Positions 10,406 to 22,097 of a stretch of 64,000 bases of DNA are shown piece after piece (the stretch's first letter is position 1; each line of letters starts with the position of its first letter). The translations under genes and the position numbers were made by a program. Below the pieces are notes generated by a model. That model was not told the origin of the DNA, searched no databases, and worked only from the letters and a program-made list of their open reading frames with translations. Source of the stretch: Homarus americanus (Eukaryota > Arthropoda > Malacostraca > Decapoda > Nephropidae); the NCBI RefSeq assembly GCF_018991925.1, contig NW_024738608.1:3710658-3774657 (forward strand). The letters are read 5' to 3'.

Positions 10406-10926
10406 GATTGAGGTTCTCTCCTGTGTACAACATACAATAGAAACTTTATTACATAAGACCATTAACAACAACTACAGTATATCGCTTTACACCAAAATTG
10501 CACAGGATTGAAAATAATATTACATCAAAATATATTCTACCCATTTAATTTAATTGTTTGCACAAATGAACTATATTTGCTGTTCTATACCAGACAGCTG
10601 CAACTCAACCACTTTTTCTTCATCAAGTTTGTATTCCAATAAATATCTGGTGTCCGCTTGTTAACTAAACCCTTCAGTAATATGTGTTATCGTTCAGCTG
10701 AGAAGTGCCATCTCGTAGTCAGGGGTTAAACCAAACATCGCTGCTTCTACAGACACAGATTCAAACATATAAACATATCCGTAATCATTTGGTGTCATAA
10801 ATGCCTTTAGCACTGGAGCACCTTAATTAGTACATGGGGTCATCCTCTTCTACTCAAACTATTATAACCTAGTAATACGTCATCTGGCTAACAAAGACGA
10901 TTACACTCACCATAAAACACAGAAGT
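10406..10926. other. Unique AT-rich stretch, no gene seen
   Basis: About 520 bp of non-repetitive sequence lying between the inverted-repeat arms. No frame of note, no RT or transposase motif, no tRNA-like fold noticed. Confidence 0.5.
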
Positions 10927-10960
10927 TATTGTTAAAGCGTTATACATCTTGTTTTATCTC
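10927..10960 (-). repeat. Right arm of a distant inverted repeat
   Basis: Reverse complement of the arm at 9979-10013: 17 exact bases on the inner side, then an imperfect outer part ending TTATCTC. The outermost bases face away from the enclosed segment on both sides, as expected for terminal inverted repeats. Confidence 0.6.
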
Positions 10961-10969
10961 CCATCCATG

Positions 10970-11070
10970 ACCCTTCCCCCCTCACCCCCCATTCTCCCCC
11001 TCCCCCCTCCCTCCCCCCCATCAAAAGACAACCCCCACACACCTCCCCCTCCCTCCCACTCAATCTCTCC
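10970..11070. repeat. C-rich low-complexity tract
   Basis: CCCTCCCC/CACCCCC-type sequence immediately outside the right inverted-repeat arm. Confidence 0.85.
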
Positions 11071-11358
11071 CCATCTTCAATTCACTAAAGAGTTCAGGGT
11101 TCACACGAGGAAGAAACAACCAAGAACAAACACCAGGTAGACCAACAATACATACAGTCTTCCAGTCCAGTGGTTCATAGATTCAGTTCCCAGGCCAAAG
11201 TCTCTACTCTATAAATACAGTCTTCCATCCAGTGATTTCGTTTCCCGGAACTGATGACGGATGACCAGATAAAAAAAAAAAAGATCTTCGACTTGCCCAA
11301 CAGCGCATTTAAGCTTAAGGCGCATTTCACTAACACACCGCAGCTGCCAACCCGTATA
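11071..11358. other. Unique stretch with short A run
   Basis: Non-repetitive except for an A run at about 11271-11282. The words AGTCTTCCA and CCAGTG recur near 11157 and 11221, a faint old duplication. No gene recognised. Confidence 0.4.
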
Positions 11359-11417
11359 ACAACAACAACCACCACCACAACAACCATAGCAACCACCACC
11401 ACAACAACCATAACAAC
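11359..11417. repeat. (CAACAACCACCAC)n trinucleotide-like repeat
   Basis: AAC and ACC trinucleotides in two near-identical blocks separated by ATAGCAACC. Minus-strand frames through it give poly-Val or poly-Gly/Cys strings and are not genes. Confidence 0.9.
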
Positions 11418-11527
11418 CTTTCAGCACCTATAACATCCATATCTCTGTAGGTTATAATGAACAAGAGGTGGGTTCAAGTTATATCCCAGGTGACAGAATG
11501 GTTCATTAGTCCTGCAGCTTTCAACGG

Positions 11528-11528
<1 letters not shown>

Positions 11529-11570
<42 letters not shown>

Positions 11571-11749
11571 CGACCTGTGGTTATAACTAGTGTTGACATA
11601 CATACATACATACATACATACATACATACACACAGTGAAATACTCCCGACACTTCCTGTTCAGTTTGTTTAAAGCGAGGAAATGGATACCCAACCGACAG
11701 TGTTATTGAACTAACTGAACAGCTTAAGGTAGTCATGTACAGAGACCAC

Positions 11750-11790
<41 letters not shown>

Positions 11791-11977
11791 ATATTCAGAA
11801 AACTTAGAAATTAATACGTCCTAACTGTATTGTGTGTGTGTGTCTGTGTGTGTGTGCGTGCTGCGTGTTCGTGTGTGTGTGTCGTGTTTAGAGATTAAAC
11901 TCCATTTCTTGATTGCCAGTCTTGCTTGGTTCTGACGCATGCAGCTGTTGCACACACACACACACACACACACACAC
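11529..11977. repeat. Cluster of five short microsatellites
   Basis: (CA)n at 11529-11568, (CATA)n at 11597-11632, (CA)n at 11753-11790, interrupted (GT)n at 11832-11883, (CA)n at 11951-11977. The DNA between them is unique with no recognised gene. Confidence 0.95.
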
Positions 11978-12189
11978 TCAACGCTCGCTCGTGTCTGTGG
12001 ATTTATGTATTAGGTTCGTAACCCACAATTACAAGATCTGGTGACGTCGGCTGAGCCATTGACCAATCAGGAGACTGTTGGAGAAGGCGTGAATGAATGA
12101 CCGGGTGTGATTAGGGGCCACGCTAACTCCAGCTGCAGGTGTATATATAGCTGGTGTAGCAGGAAGACGCCTCCATATATACCACGCCC
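11978..12189. other. Unique flank of the 17-bp array
   Basis: About 210 bp of non-repetitive sequence leading into the large array. Frames here (12107 plus, 12029-12214 minus) have no recognisable similarity; the plus frame simply runs into the array. Confidence 0.5.
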
Positions 12190-15100
12190 CATCACTATTA
12201 CCCATCACTATCACCGTCCCATCGCCAACTCATTGCCATTCCAACCCATCGCCATCACTATTACTGCCCTTCTATTACTGCCCCATCACTATCTTGACCA
12301 TCACTTACTCACCATCACTGCCCCATCACTATTGCTTGCCCATCACTATTACCGACCCATCACTATCAACGACCATCACCTAATACTGCCCATCTCACCA
12401 TCACCGACCCATCACTATTACCTTCCATCACTATTACTGCCCCTTCACTATCACCGACCCATCACAATTACTGCCCCATCACTATTACTGCCCCATCACT
12501 ATCACCGACATATCACTATTACTGCCCTATCACTATTACTGCCCCATCACTATCAACGACCCATCACTAATACTGCCCCATCACCATCACCGACCCATCA
12601 CTAATGCCCCATCCCATATTACTGCCCTTCACTATCACCGACCCATCACAATTACTGCCCCATCACTATCACTGCCCCATCACTATCACCGACCCATCAC
12701 TATTCTGCCCCTATCACTATTGCTGCCCCATCACTATCATAGACCCATCACTATTACTGCCCCATCACCATCACCGACCCATCACTATTACCGCCCCATC
12801 ACAGTGCACCATTACACTATCACCGACCCATCACTATTGCCGCCCCATCACAATTCTGCCCCATCACTATCACCGACCAATCACTATTACCGACCCATCA
12901 CTATTACTAACCCATCACCATTGCTGCCCATCACCATCCCGACCCATCACTATACGGCCCCCACCATTACTGCCCCATCCCACTATTTTCTACATCACCA
13001 TCACCAACCCATCATTATTAATGCCCCATCACTATTACTGCCCCATCACTATCACCGACCCATCACTATTGACCCATCACTATTAATGCCCCATCACTAT
13101 CACTGCCCCATCTATCAACGACCCATCACTATTACTGACCCATCACTATTATGCCCCATCACTGACACCCATCACTATCACCGACCATCACTATTACTGC
13201 CCCATCACTATTACTGCCCATCACTATCACAAACCCATCACTATTACTGACCCATCACTATTAATGCCCCATCACTATTACTCCCCATCACTATCACCGA
13301 CCCATCACTAACACCGACCCATCACTATTACCTTTTAACACTAATGCTGCTTCATCACTATTACTGCCCCCATCACTATTACCGACCAATCACTAACATC
13401 GACCCATCTATCACCGACCCATCACTATCTATAAACCATCACTATTACTGCCCATCACTATTGCTGTCCCATCACCATTACACCCCATCACTATCATCAA
13501 CCCATCACTATCACCGACCCATCACTATCACCGACCCATCACTATCACCGACCCATCACTTTGCTGCCCATCACTATTACTCTCCATCCACTATACTGAC
13601 CCATCACTATCCTGACCCATCACTATCACTGACCCCATCACTATCACCGACCCATCACTATCACTGACCCATCACTACTGCCCCATCACTATTGCATCAC
13701 TATTACTGACCCATCACTGCCTTACTGCCCATCACTATTACTGACCCATCACTATCAACCGACCCATCACTATTACCTTTAACACTATTACTGCCTCATC
13801 ACTATTTGCCCATCACTATTACTGCCCCATCACTATTACTGTCCCATCACTATTACTGCCCCATCACTATCACCAACCCATCACTATCACCGACCCATCA
13901 CTATTACTGCCCCATCACTATCCGACCCATCACTATTACTGCCCCCATCACTATCACCAACCCATCACTATCACAGACCCATCACTATTACCGCCCCATC
14001 ACTACACTGTACCATCACTATACTGCCCCATCACTATCACCAACCCATCACTATCTTAGACCATCACTATCACCGACCCATCACTATCACCGACCCATCC
14101 TATCACCGACCCATCACTATCACCGACCCATCACTATCACCGACCCATCACTACTGCCCCCATCACTATTGCTGCCATCACCTCTACTGCCCCATCACTA
14201 TTACTGCCCATCACTATCACCGACCCATCACTATCCTGCCCCATCACTATTACTGCCCCATCACTATGCACCCACCACTAACACCATTACACCACCATCA
14301 CTAACACACCACTATCAACGACCCATCACTATCACCGACCCATCACCACACGCCCCATCACCACAAACTCCATCACCATACCATCCCCACTAATACTGCC
14401 CACCACAACGCCCCCATCACCAACGCCCCCATCACTATCACCACCATCACCATCACTGCCCATCACTACTGCCCCACCATCACCAACCCATCACTACCGC
14501 CCCATCCACATTACTCCCCATCACCATCACTGCCCACACTTTACTGCCCCACCACTATCACAAACCCATCACCATCACTCCCCATCACCATCACCGACCC
14601 ATCACCATCACCGACCCACCACCACACCTCTACATCACCACACACCACCACCACACTTCCCCATCACCACACCGCACCACACACCACACAACCCACACTA
14701 CCCACCGACCCACACATCACTGCCCCACACAACGCCCCACACCATCACCGACCCATCACAACTGCACACACACCACCCCATCACCACCGCCCCATCACTC
14801 TGCACCCATCACCATCACTGCCCCCATCACCATTACCCTTCACATCACTACCCACCCGCCCCATCACAACCCCATCACACACCACCCATCACCATTCCCC
14901 CATCACACTGACCCAACACCACACCTCTATCATATTACTGCCCCCATCACTATCACCGACCCATCACTATCACCGACCCATCACTATTACGACCCATCAC
15001 TATCACCGACCCATCACCATACTGCCCCATCACTATTACTGCCCCATCACTATCACCGACCCATCACTATTACTGCCCCATCACTATTACTGACCCATCA

Positions 15101-17290
15101 CAATCTGCGACCCATCACTATTACTGCCCCATCACTATCACCGACCCATCACTATTACTGACCCATCACTATTACTGCCCCATCACTATCACCGACCCAT
15201 CACTATCACCGACCCATCACACTTGCCCATCACTATCACTGACCCATCACTATTACTGCCCCACACCATTACTGCCCCATCACTATCACCGACCCATCAC
15301 CATTACTGACCCATCACATAACCACTATTACTCCCCATCACTATCACAGACCCATCACTAACACCGACCCATCACTATTACGCCTCAAACTATACTGCCA
15401 TCACTATTACTGCCCCATCACCACACCGACCCATCACTATCACCGACCCATCACTATCGCACCCATCACTATCTCCGACCCATCACTATTTACTGCCCCA
15501 TCACTATTACTGTCCCATCACCATCACTCGCCCATCCACTATCACCAACACATCACTATCACCGACCCATCACTATCACCGACCCATCACTATCACCGAC
15601 CCATCACTATTACTGCCCATCCACTATACTGCCCATCACTATTACTGACCCATCACTATCACCGGCCATCACTATCACCGACCCATCACTTCGACCATCA
15701 CTATCACCGACCCATCACTATTACTGCCCCATCACTATTACTGCCCATCACTATTATGACCCATCACTATACTGCCCATCACTATTACTGACCCATCACT
15801 ATCACCGACCCATCACTATTACTGCCCCAACACTATTACTGCCTCATCACATTACTGACCCATCACTATTACTGCCCCATCACTATTACTGTCCCATCAC
15901 TATTACTGCCCCATCACTATCACCAACCCATCACTATCACCGACCCATCACTATTACTGCCATCACTATCAACGACCCATCACCTATTACTGCCCCATCA
16001 CTATACAACCCATCACTATCACCGACCCATCACTATTACTGCTCACATCACTATACTGCCCCATCACCTATTACCTTTGCATCACACTATCCAACCCATC
16101 ACTATCACCGACCCATCACTATCACCGACCCATCACTATCACCGACCCATCACTATCACCGACCCATTCACTATCACCGACCCATCACTATCACCGACCC
16201 ATCACTATTACTGCCCCATCACTATACTGCCCATCACTTACTGCCCCATCACCATTACCCCATCACATCACCGACCCATCACTACACTGCCCCATCACAA
16301 CCCCACATCACGCTCCACCACCATCACACCCATCAATCACCACATCACTATCACCGACCCATCACTATCACCGACCCATCACTATCACTGCCCCATCACT
16401 ATTACTGCCCCATCACATACTGCCCTCACTATTACCCCATCACTATTACTGCCCCATCACTATACCCTATCACATGCACCCATCACTATCACTGCCCCAT
16501 CACTATTGTTCCCCACCACTATCACCGACCCATCACTATTACTGCCCCATCACTATTACTGCCCCATCACTATTACTGCCCCATCACTATTACTGCCCCC
16601 CATCACTATCACTGCCCCATCACTATTACTGCCCCATCACTATTACTGTCCCATCACATTACTGCCCCATCCTATTACTGCCCCATCACATATCACCGAC
16701 CCACTCCACTATTACTGCCCCATCACTATCACCGACCCATCACTATTACTGCCCCATCACTATTACCTCCATCACTATCACCGACCCATCACTATCACCG
16801 ACCCATCACTATTACTGCCCCATCACCATCCGACCCATCATATTACCCATCACTATTACTGCCCCATCACTATCCCGACCCATCACTATTACCCCCATCA
16901 CTATTGCCCCATCACAATCACCGACCCATCATACTGCCCCATCACTATCACCGACCCATCACCACATTACTGCCCCATCACTATTACTGCCCATCACTAT
17001 CACCGACCCATCACTATCACCGACCCATCACTATTACTGCCCCATCACTATCACCGACCCATCACTATTACTGCCCCATCACTATTACCGCCCCATCACT
17101 ATCACCGACCCACATACTTCCCATCACTATTACTGCCCCATCACTATGCCCATCACTATGCCCCCACTATTACTGCCCCATCGCCATCACAGCCTCATCA
17201 CCATTACCAACTCATCACCATCAACTCATCACTATCAACGCGTCATCGCTAACTCGTCACCGCCTCCTCACTATCACCGCCCCATTACCA
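12190..17290. repeat. Minisatellite array, 17-bp unit, about 5.1 kb
   Basis: On the order of 300 copies of CATCACTATCACCGACC alternating irregularly with CATCACTATTACTGCCC. Copies are most degraded around 14240-14930, where ACACCACC-type variants dominate, and cleaner on both sides. A block of 102 bases at 13809-13910 recurs identically at 15859-15960. Another landmark, CTATTACCTTTTAACACTA, appears near 13327 and in similar form near 13770. Because 17 is not divisible by three, frames read through a 51-bp (17-residue) period rich in His, Thr, Pro and Ser (for example 16077-17252 and 16474-17814). Those frames are artefacts. Confidence 0.97.
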
Positions 17291-17324
17291 ACTACAGTCA
17301 TCACCATCACCTCCCACATCCAAC

Positions 17325-17612
17325 TTCATCATTCCTTCACCACCTCCTCACCCTCCCTCCACCACCACCCCACCTCACCACACCTCCCTCACCCTCCACT
17401 GCACCACCCCTCCCTCACCCCTCCCTCCCACCACCACCTCCCTCACCCCTCCCTCCACCACCACCTCCCCACCCTCCTCCCCACCTCCTCCCCCCACTCC
17501 ACCACCTCCCCCCCCACCCACCCACCCACCACCCCCACCTCCTCCACCACCCCTCACCCCTCCCTCCCACCACCTCCCTCACCCCACACCACCTCCTCAC
17601 CCTCCATTTCAC
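17325..17612. repeat. C-rich CACCTCCCTCACC repeats
   Basis: Imperfect repeats of CCACCACCTCC and CTCACCCCTCCCTC. They may be a degraded extension of the preceding array or a separate pyrimidine minisatellite. Confidence 0.85.
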
Positions 17613-18111
17613 CAAAGACCCGATAACAGACGAACAAAAAACACAACAAACAACAACAAAAAACACAAAACCAAACAAAACAAAAACAAACCAAACAACA
17701 ACAAAAACAAAAAAAAAAAAAACACAAACAACAACAAAACACAAAACAAACAACAAACAAAAAACACAAAACAACAACTTAAAACACAAAGACCCGATAA
17801 CAGACGATAACTAAGAAACACAAACAAACAACACAACACAAACAAAAACCAAAAACAAAACAAACACAACCAAAAACAACAACCAAAACAACAAAAACAA
17901 AAACCAAAAACACAAAAACACAAAACAAACAAAACAAAAACACAAACCAAACCACAAAAAAAAAAACCAAAACACAAAACACAAAACCAAACCACAAACA
18001 AAAACACAAAACCAAACAACAAAAAAAACACCAAACCAAAAAAAACACAAAACCAAACAAAACAAAAACAAAACCCAACAACAAAACACAAACCAAACAA
18101 CAACCAAAACA
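17613..18111. repeat. A/C-rich low-complexity block
   Basis: AAAACACAAAACCAAACAA-type sequence with almost no T or G. Isolated copies of the downstream 36-bp unit start near 17617 and 17788, so the block separates, or was inserted into, the 36-bp array. Minus-strand Phe/Val/Cys-rich frames are composition artefacts. Confidence 0.9.
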
Positions 18112-18565
18112 CAGACCCGATAACTGAAAAAACAAAAACAAACAGACGATAGCTAAGAGAAACACAAAGACCCGATAACAGACGAGATAACTAAGAGAAA
18201 CACAAAGACCTGATAACAGACGATAGCTAAGAGAAACACAAAGACCTGATAACAGACGATAGCTAAGAGAAACACAAAGACCCGATAACAGACGATAACT
18301 AAGAGAAACACAAAGACCCGATAACAGACGATAGCTAAGAGAAACACAAAGACCCGATAACAGACGATAGCTAAGAGAAGCACAAAGACCCGATAACAGA
18401 CGATAACTAAGAGAACAACAAAGCACCCGATAACAGACGATAACTAAAGAGAAGCACAAAGACCCGATAACAGACGATAACTAAGAGAAACACAAAGACC
18501 CGATAACAGACGATAGCTAAGAGAAACACAAAGACCCGATAACAGATGATAACTAAGAAAAAGAA
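18112..18565. repeat. Minisatellite, 36-bp unit, about 12 copies
   Basis: The unit is AGACCCGATAACAGACGATA followed by GCTAAGAGAAACACAA, 36 bp. Variants are GATAACTAAG against GATAGCTAAG, and ACCTG against ACCCG. The length is divisible by three, so a minus-strand frame (17779-18459) stays open with a 12-residue repeat containing CYRVF or RLLSGLC. I consider that frame spurious. Confidence 0.95.
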
Positions 18566-18860
18566 AGACCCGAATCCGCTAGATTAATAAAAAAAATTAA
18601 TATAAATAACAAAAATAAAGTAAAAAAACTGAACTAATTTTATTAAGTATATGCCATCAACGCCAAATCAAATTAACGTGAACTTTTATTTCGCGAGGAG
18701 TCTTAATTGGCGAGACGTTAATTTCCCTAAAGACTCTCTCTCTAACCATCCCCTCGCTCACTAGATTCAACGAAAAGTTACATTTATTAAAAAGTTGGGA
18801 ATTTTTATTATCAAATCGGCGGGAGAAATCGTCAAGGATTCACCAATCATGATTCGAAAA
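18566..18860. other. Unique AT-rich spacer
   Basis: About 295 bp of non-repetitive sequence. No gene recognised. Confidence 0.5.
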
Positions 18861-18863
18861 CCG

Positions 18864-19010
18864 GGGATTCGTAAACATGGGATTTGTGAACACGGGATTG
18901 GTAAACACTGGATTCGTAAACAGGGGATTCGTAAACAGGGATTCGTAAACATGGATCTGTAAACAGGGATCTAAACATGGGATTCGTAAACATGGGATCT
19001 GTAAGCAGTG
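18864..19010. repeat. Minisatellite of about 15 bp (GGGATTCGTAAACAT)
   Basis: About ten copies with substitutions (GTGAACAC, ATCTGTAAA) and small deletions. The minus-strand frames with NPCLRIP-like repeats come from this array. Confidence 0.92.
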
Positions 19011-19084
19011 AGTCAATGAGATTCGACAACATAAGGTTTGGAACTTTGGGTTTCGAAACTCTGATGTTCGGAACGATTGATCTT

Positions 19085-19279
19085 GAAACCAGGAAGAGGG
19101 AGAGAAAGAGGAAAGGAGAAGGAGGAGAAGGAGAAATGAAGCAAATTGAAGAAAAAGGAAGCGAGAGAAGAGAGAAAAAGAAGACATGAAGTAAAATAAG
19201 GAGGGAAAAGAAGGAAGTGAGAACCAGCTGAGGTAAGAAAGAAGGAAACAAAGAAAGAAGGAAGGTAAAAAAGAGCCAG

Positions 19280-19322
<43 letters not shown>

Positions 19323-19330
19323 AGGAAGAG
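19085..19330. repeat. Polypurine tract ending in (GAAA)n
   Basis: GGAGAAGG-type purines. The end at 19283-19328 is a clean GAAA tetranucleotide tract. Confidence 0.9.
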
Positions 19331-19420
19331 TATAGCACGGTAGTCTCACCTCCCCACCCGCCATCTGTATCAAGTGGCGTGACATTCCCCCAAAAATTGA
19401 CAGCTCAGAGTTGTATTAAT

Positions 19421-19421
<1 letters not shown>

Positions 19422-19507
<86 letters not shown>
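19422..19507. repeat. (CA)n microsatellite, about 43 units
   Basis: Uninterrupted AC dinucleotides. Confidence 0.98.
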
Positions 19508-19511
<4 letters not shown>

Positions 19512-19555
19512 GACTCCCTTCCCTACAAACACACTTATTACACCCCCCATCAAGG

Positions 19556-19925
19556 GTAAGAGGGGGGAGGGGGTGAGGGGGGTGAGGGTGGTGAAGGGAT
19601 GGGAGGGGAAGGGATGAGGTGAGGGTGTTTAGGGAGAGGTGGCTGAGTGGGGAACGGGGAAGAGTTTAGATTGAGGGGGGGTGAGAGACGAGTGGGGGAA
19701 TGGAGGAGGGATGAGATAAGGAGGAGGAGAGAGACAAGGAAGGAACAGAGAAGGGAGAGAAAGATAGAGAAGAGAGAGGAAGAGGGCACAGTAAGTAAGA
19801 AGAATGAAAGAAAGGGGGGGAGAGAGGTGGTAGGAGGGGGGAGGAGGCAGGTGGAGGGGAGGGGGGCAGGTGGTGAGGGGGGAGAGGCAGGGTGAGGTGG
19901 AGGGGGGGCAGGTGGTGAGGGGAAG
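19556..19925. repeat. G-rich polypurine block, quadruplex-prone
   Basis: GGGGTGAGGGG and GGGGGGAGGGGG repeats at both ends (19560-19680, 19815-19925) with GAGA-rich sequence between. Many G runs of three or more fit the quadruplex pattern. Confidence 0.85.
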
Positions 19926-19989
19926 GTCTCAGCTGGTTATGAGAGCGATCACCAGGTGGCGGAATCGACCCAAAACTACCAGACTGTCT

Positions 19990-20277
19990 TTCTATACTCC
20001 CAGCTGGTAGGGGGGGTAGGGAGGGAGGATGGGTAGGTTGAAAGGGAGTGGGAGGGGAGAAGAAGAGGAGAAGTGGGAGGAGAGTAGCGATGGGAGGAAG
20101 AATGTGTGATGAAAGGGAAGGGAGAGAAGTGGAAGTTGGAGGAAGTGGAATTGGGAGGAAGAAAGGAGGGAGAGGGGTTTGAGGAAGGAGGGGAGGGGAA
20201 GAAACGGCAGGAAGGGAGGGGAAGGAATAGGAAGAAGGGACAGAGGAGTTCTGAGCTGGGGGAGGGAAGAGGGAGGA
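19990..20277. repeat. Polypurine block
   Basis: GGGAGGAAG-type purine sequence without a fixed unit length. Confidence 0.8.
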
Positions 20278-20612
20278 AGGCTCCCTGCGCCATTAACAAG
20301 GCTCTTTAGGTCATAAACAGGCCCCCTGACACAAAATAGGCTCCCTCGGTCACAAACTAGGCCCCTGCGTCACAAGTAAGGCTCCCCTGCGTCACAAGAA
20401 TGGGCCCTGCGTCACAAGAAAGGGCTCCTGCGTCACAAGAAAGGCTCCCTGCGTCACAAGAAAGGGCTCCCTGCGTCACAAGAAAGGGCCCCTGCGTCAC
20501 AAGAAAAGGGCCCCTGCGTCACAAGAAAGGGCTCCCTGCGTCTCACAAGAAAGGGCTCCCTGGTCACAAGAAAGGGCTCCTGCGTCACAAGTAAGGGCCC
20601 TGCGTCACCCCT
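20278..20612. repeat. Minisatellite, 22-bp unit, about 15 copies
   Basis: The unit is GGGCTCCCTGCGTCACAAGA plus AA. The first four or five copies (to about 20395) are more divergent than the rest, which suggests older edge copies. Confidence 0.95.
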
Positions 20613-20689
20613 CGTCTTCAGTGCCACAATTTCAGGTTACCAGGTGTCGACCCCTCTCAAAAACATCATCTCGTCGGGTGTTTTTTCAG

Positions 20690-21475
20690 TATGTCCTCTC
20701 TGCCTCCTCTTTCTTTCCCTTCCTTTCTCTCCCTTCCTCTCTCCTCCCTTTTCATCTCTTAACTTGACTTATCTCACCCCTTCCCCCTCCCCCTCCCTAT
20801 CTCCCTTACTCCTCTCATCTCTTAATTTATCTCCCTTCCTCTCCCCCTTCTCTCCCCCTCTCCTTTCCCTTCCTCTCTCCCTTGTTTCACTCACCTTTCA
20901 CCTTTTTTTTCACTCTGCCTCCCCTCCTCAATCTCCTCCCTAGCCAACCTCCCTCCCTCACCCCCTCCCTAGCCAACCTCCTTCCCTCCCCTCACTCTTC
21001 TCCATCTTTACTCTTCTTCTTCAGGATCTCTTCCTCCCTCCCTCTTTTTCCTTCCCTCATTTTCTCCTTCCTTTCTTCCTCCTTCCCTTCCTCTTTAGCT
21101 TCCTGTCCTCCTTCCTCTCTTCCTTCCTCATTTTTATCCCCTTCCTTTCTTCCTCCTCCTCCTCTTAGCTTCCTGTCCACCTTTCCTTCTCTTTCCTCTT
21201 CCCTCATTTTCTCCCCCCTTCCTCTTCCTCCTTCCCTTCCACTTAGCTTCCTGTCCTCATCTTCTCTTTCCTTCATTTCTCCCCCCTTCCTTCTCTTCCT
21301 CCCTCCTCACTTTGATTCCGTTCATTCCTTCCCTCCTCTCACTACACTTCCTTCCCTCCTTCTCCTTCTTCTTCCCTCCGTCCTTTCGTCCTCACTGTAC
21401 ACGCACACTATAACACCTCTCTTCTTCTTTCTCTCCTCCACCTTTTTCCTCCTTCACTGCCACACACACCATACA
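20690..21475. repeat. Polypyrimidine block, about 0.8 kb
   Basis: CCTCCTT/CTTCCC-rich sequence on the plus strand with few purines. Sub-blocks containing TTAGCTTCCTGTCC recur near 21092, 21166 and 21242, indicating an internal period of about 75 bp. The Ser/Pro/Leu-rich frames are composition artefacts. Confidence 0.88.
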
Positions 21476-21523
21476 ATATTCAAAAATCAGAGGAGCGGAA
21501 ATTGTGTCAGTGAATCATATTAG

Positions 21524-21524
<1 letters not shown>

Positions 21525-21560
<36 letters not shown>
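21525..21560. repeat. (TC)n microsatellite
   Basis: About 18 uninterrupted CT units between the polypyrimidine and polypurine blocks. Confidence 0.97.
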
Positions 21561-21565
<5 letters not shown>

Positions 21566-21649
21566 CAATCTGAGAGATATTTCATTTTCTTAACTGCGCC
21601 TCTCACCCGCTGATGTTCACTTGTTTCTCGCGGCGCTATTGTGCCTCAG

Positions 21650-22097
21650 GGGAGTGGGGAGAGGAGTGGGGAGAGAGGAGGAGGAGAGGAGGAGGAGGGA
21701 GGGGAGGATTGGGGAGAAAGGAGGAGGGAAGAGGGGAGGAGGGGGAAGGGATGAGGAGGGAGGGAGGAAGGAAGGAGGGAGAAGGGAGAGAGGGAAGAAA
21801 GAGAAAGGAGGAGAGGGGAAGGGACGGAGGAGAGGAGAGGTGCAGTTGGGAGGAAAAAGGGAGAATAGAAGAGAGGGGAGATGGGTTGAGATAGGGAGAG
21901 GGGAGAAGTGGAGAAAGAATAACATGTGGGCGAGGGGAGAGGTGAGGGGAGGTGGGGAGAAGAGGGTGAGAGGAGGTGGGGAGAGATGAGGAGGAGAGGG
22001 AGGAGGGAAGAGGAGAAAAGGATGGATAAAAAAGAAGGAGGGAGAGAGGGAAGGTAAGGAAAGGAGGGAGGGAGGGGGAAGGAAAGAGGGAGGGAGA
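21650..22097. repeat. Polypurine block
   Basis: GGGAGAGGAGGAGG-type purines on the plus strand. It has opposite strand polarity to the polypyrimidine block at 20690-21475. Confidence 0.88.

Noticed and set aside
6575..18111. T/G-rich DNA at 6.6-7.0 kb and A/C-rich DNA at 17.6-18.1 kb as arms of a giant inverted repeat
   Set aside because: They share complementary composition, but I could not align them beyond short low-complexity words.
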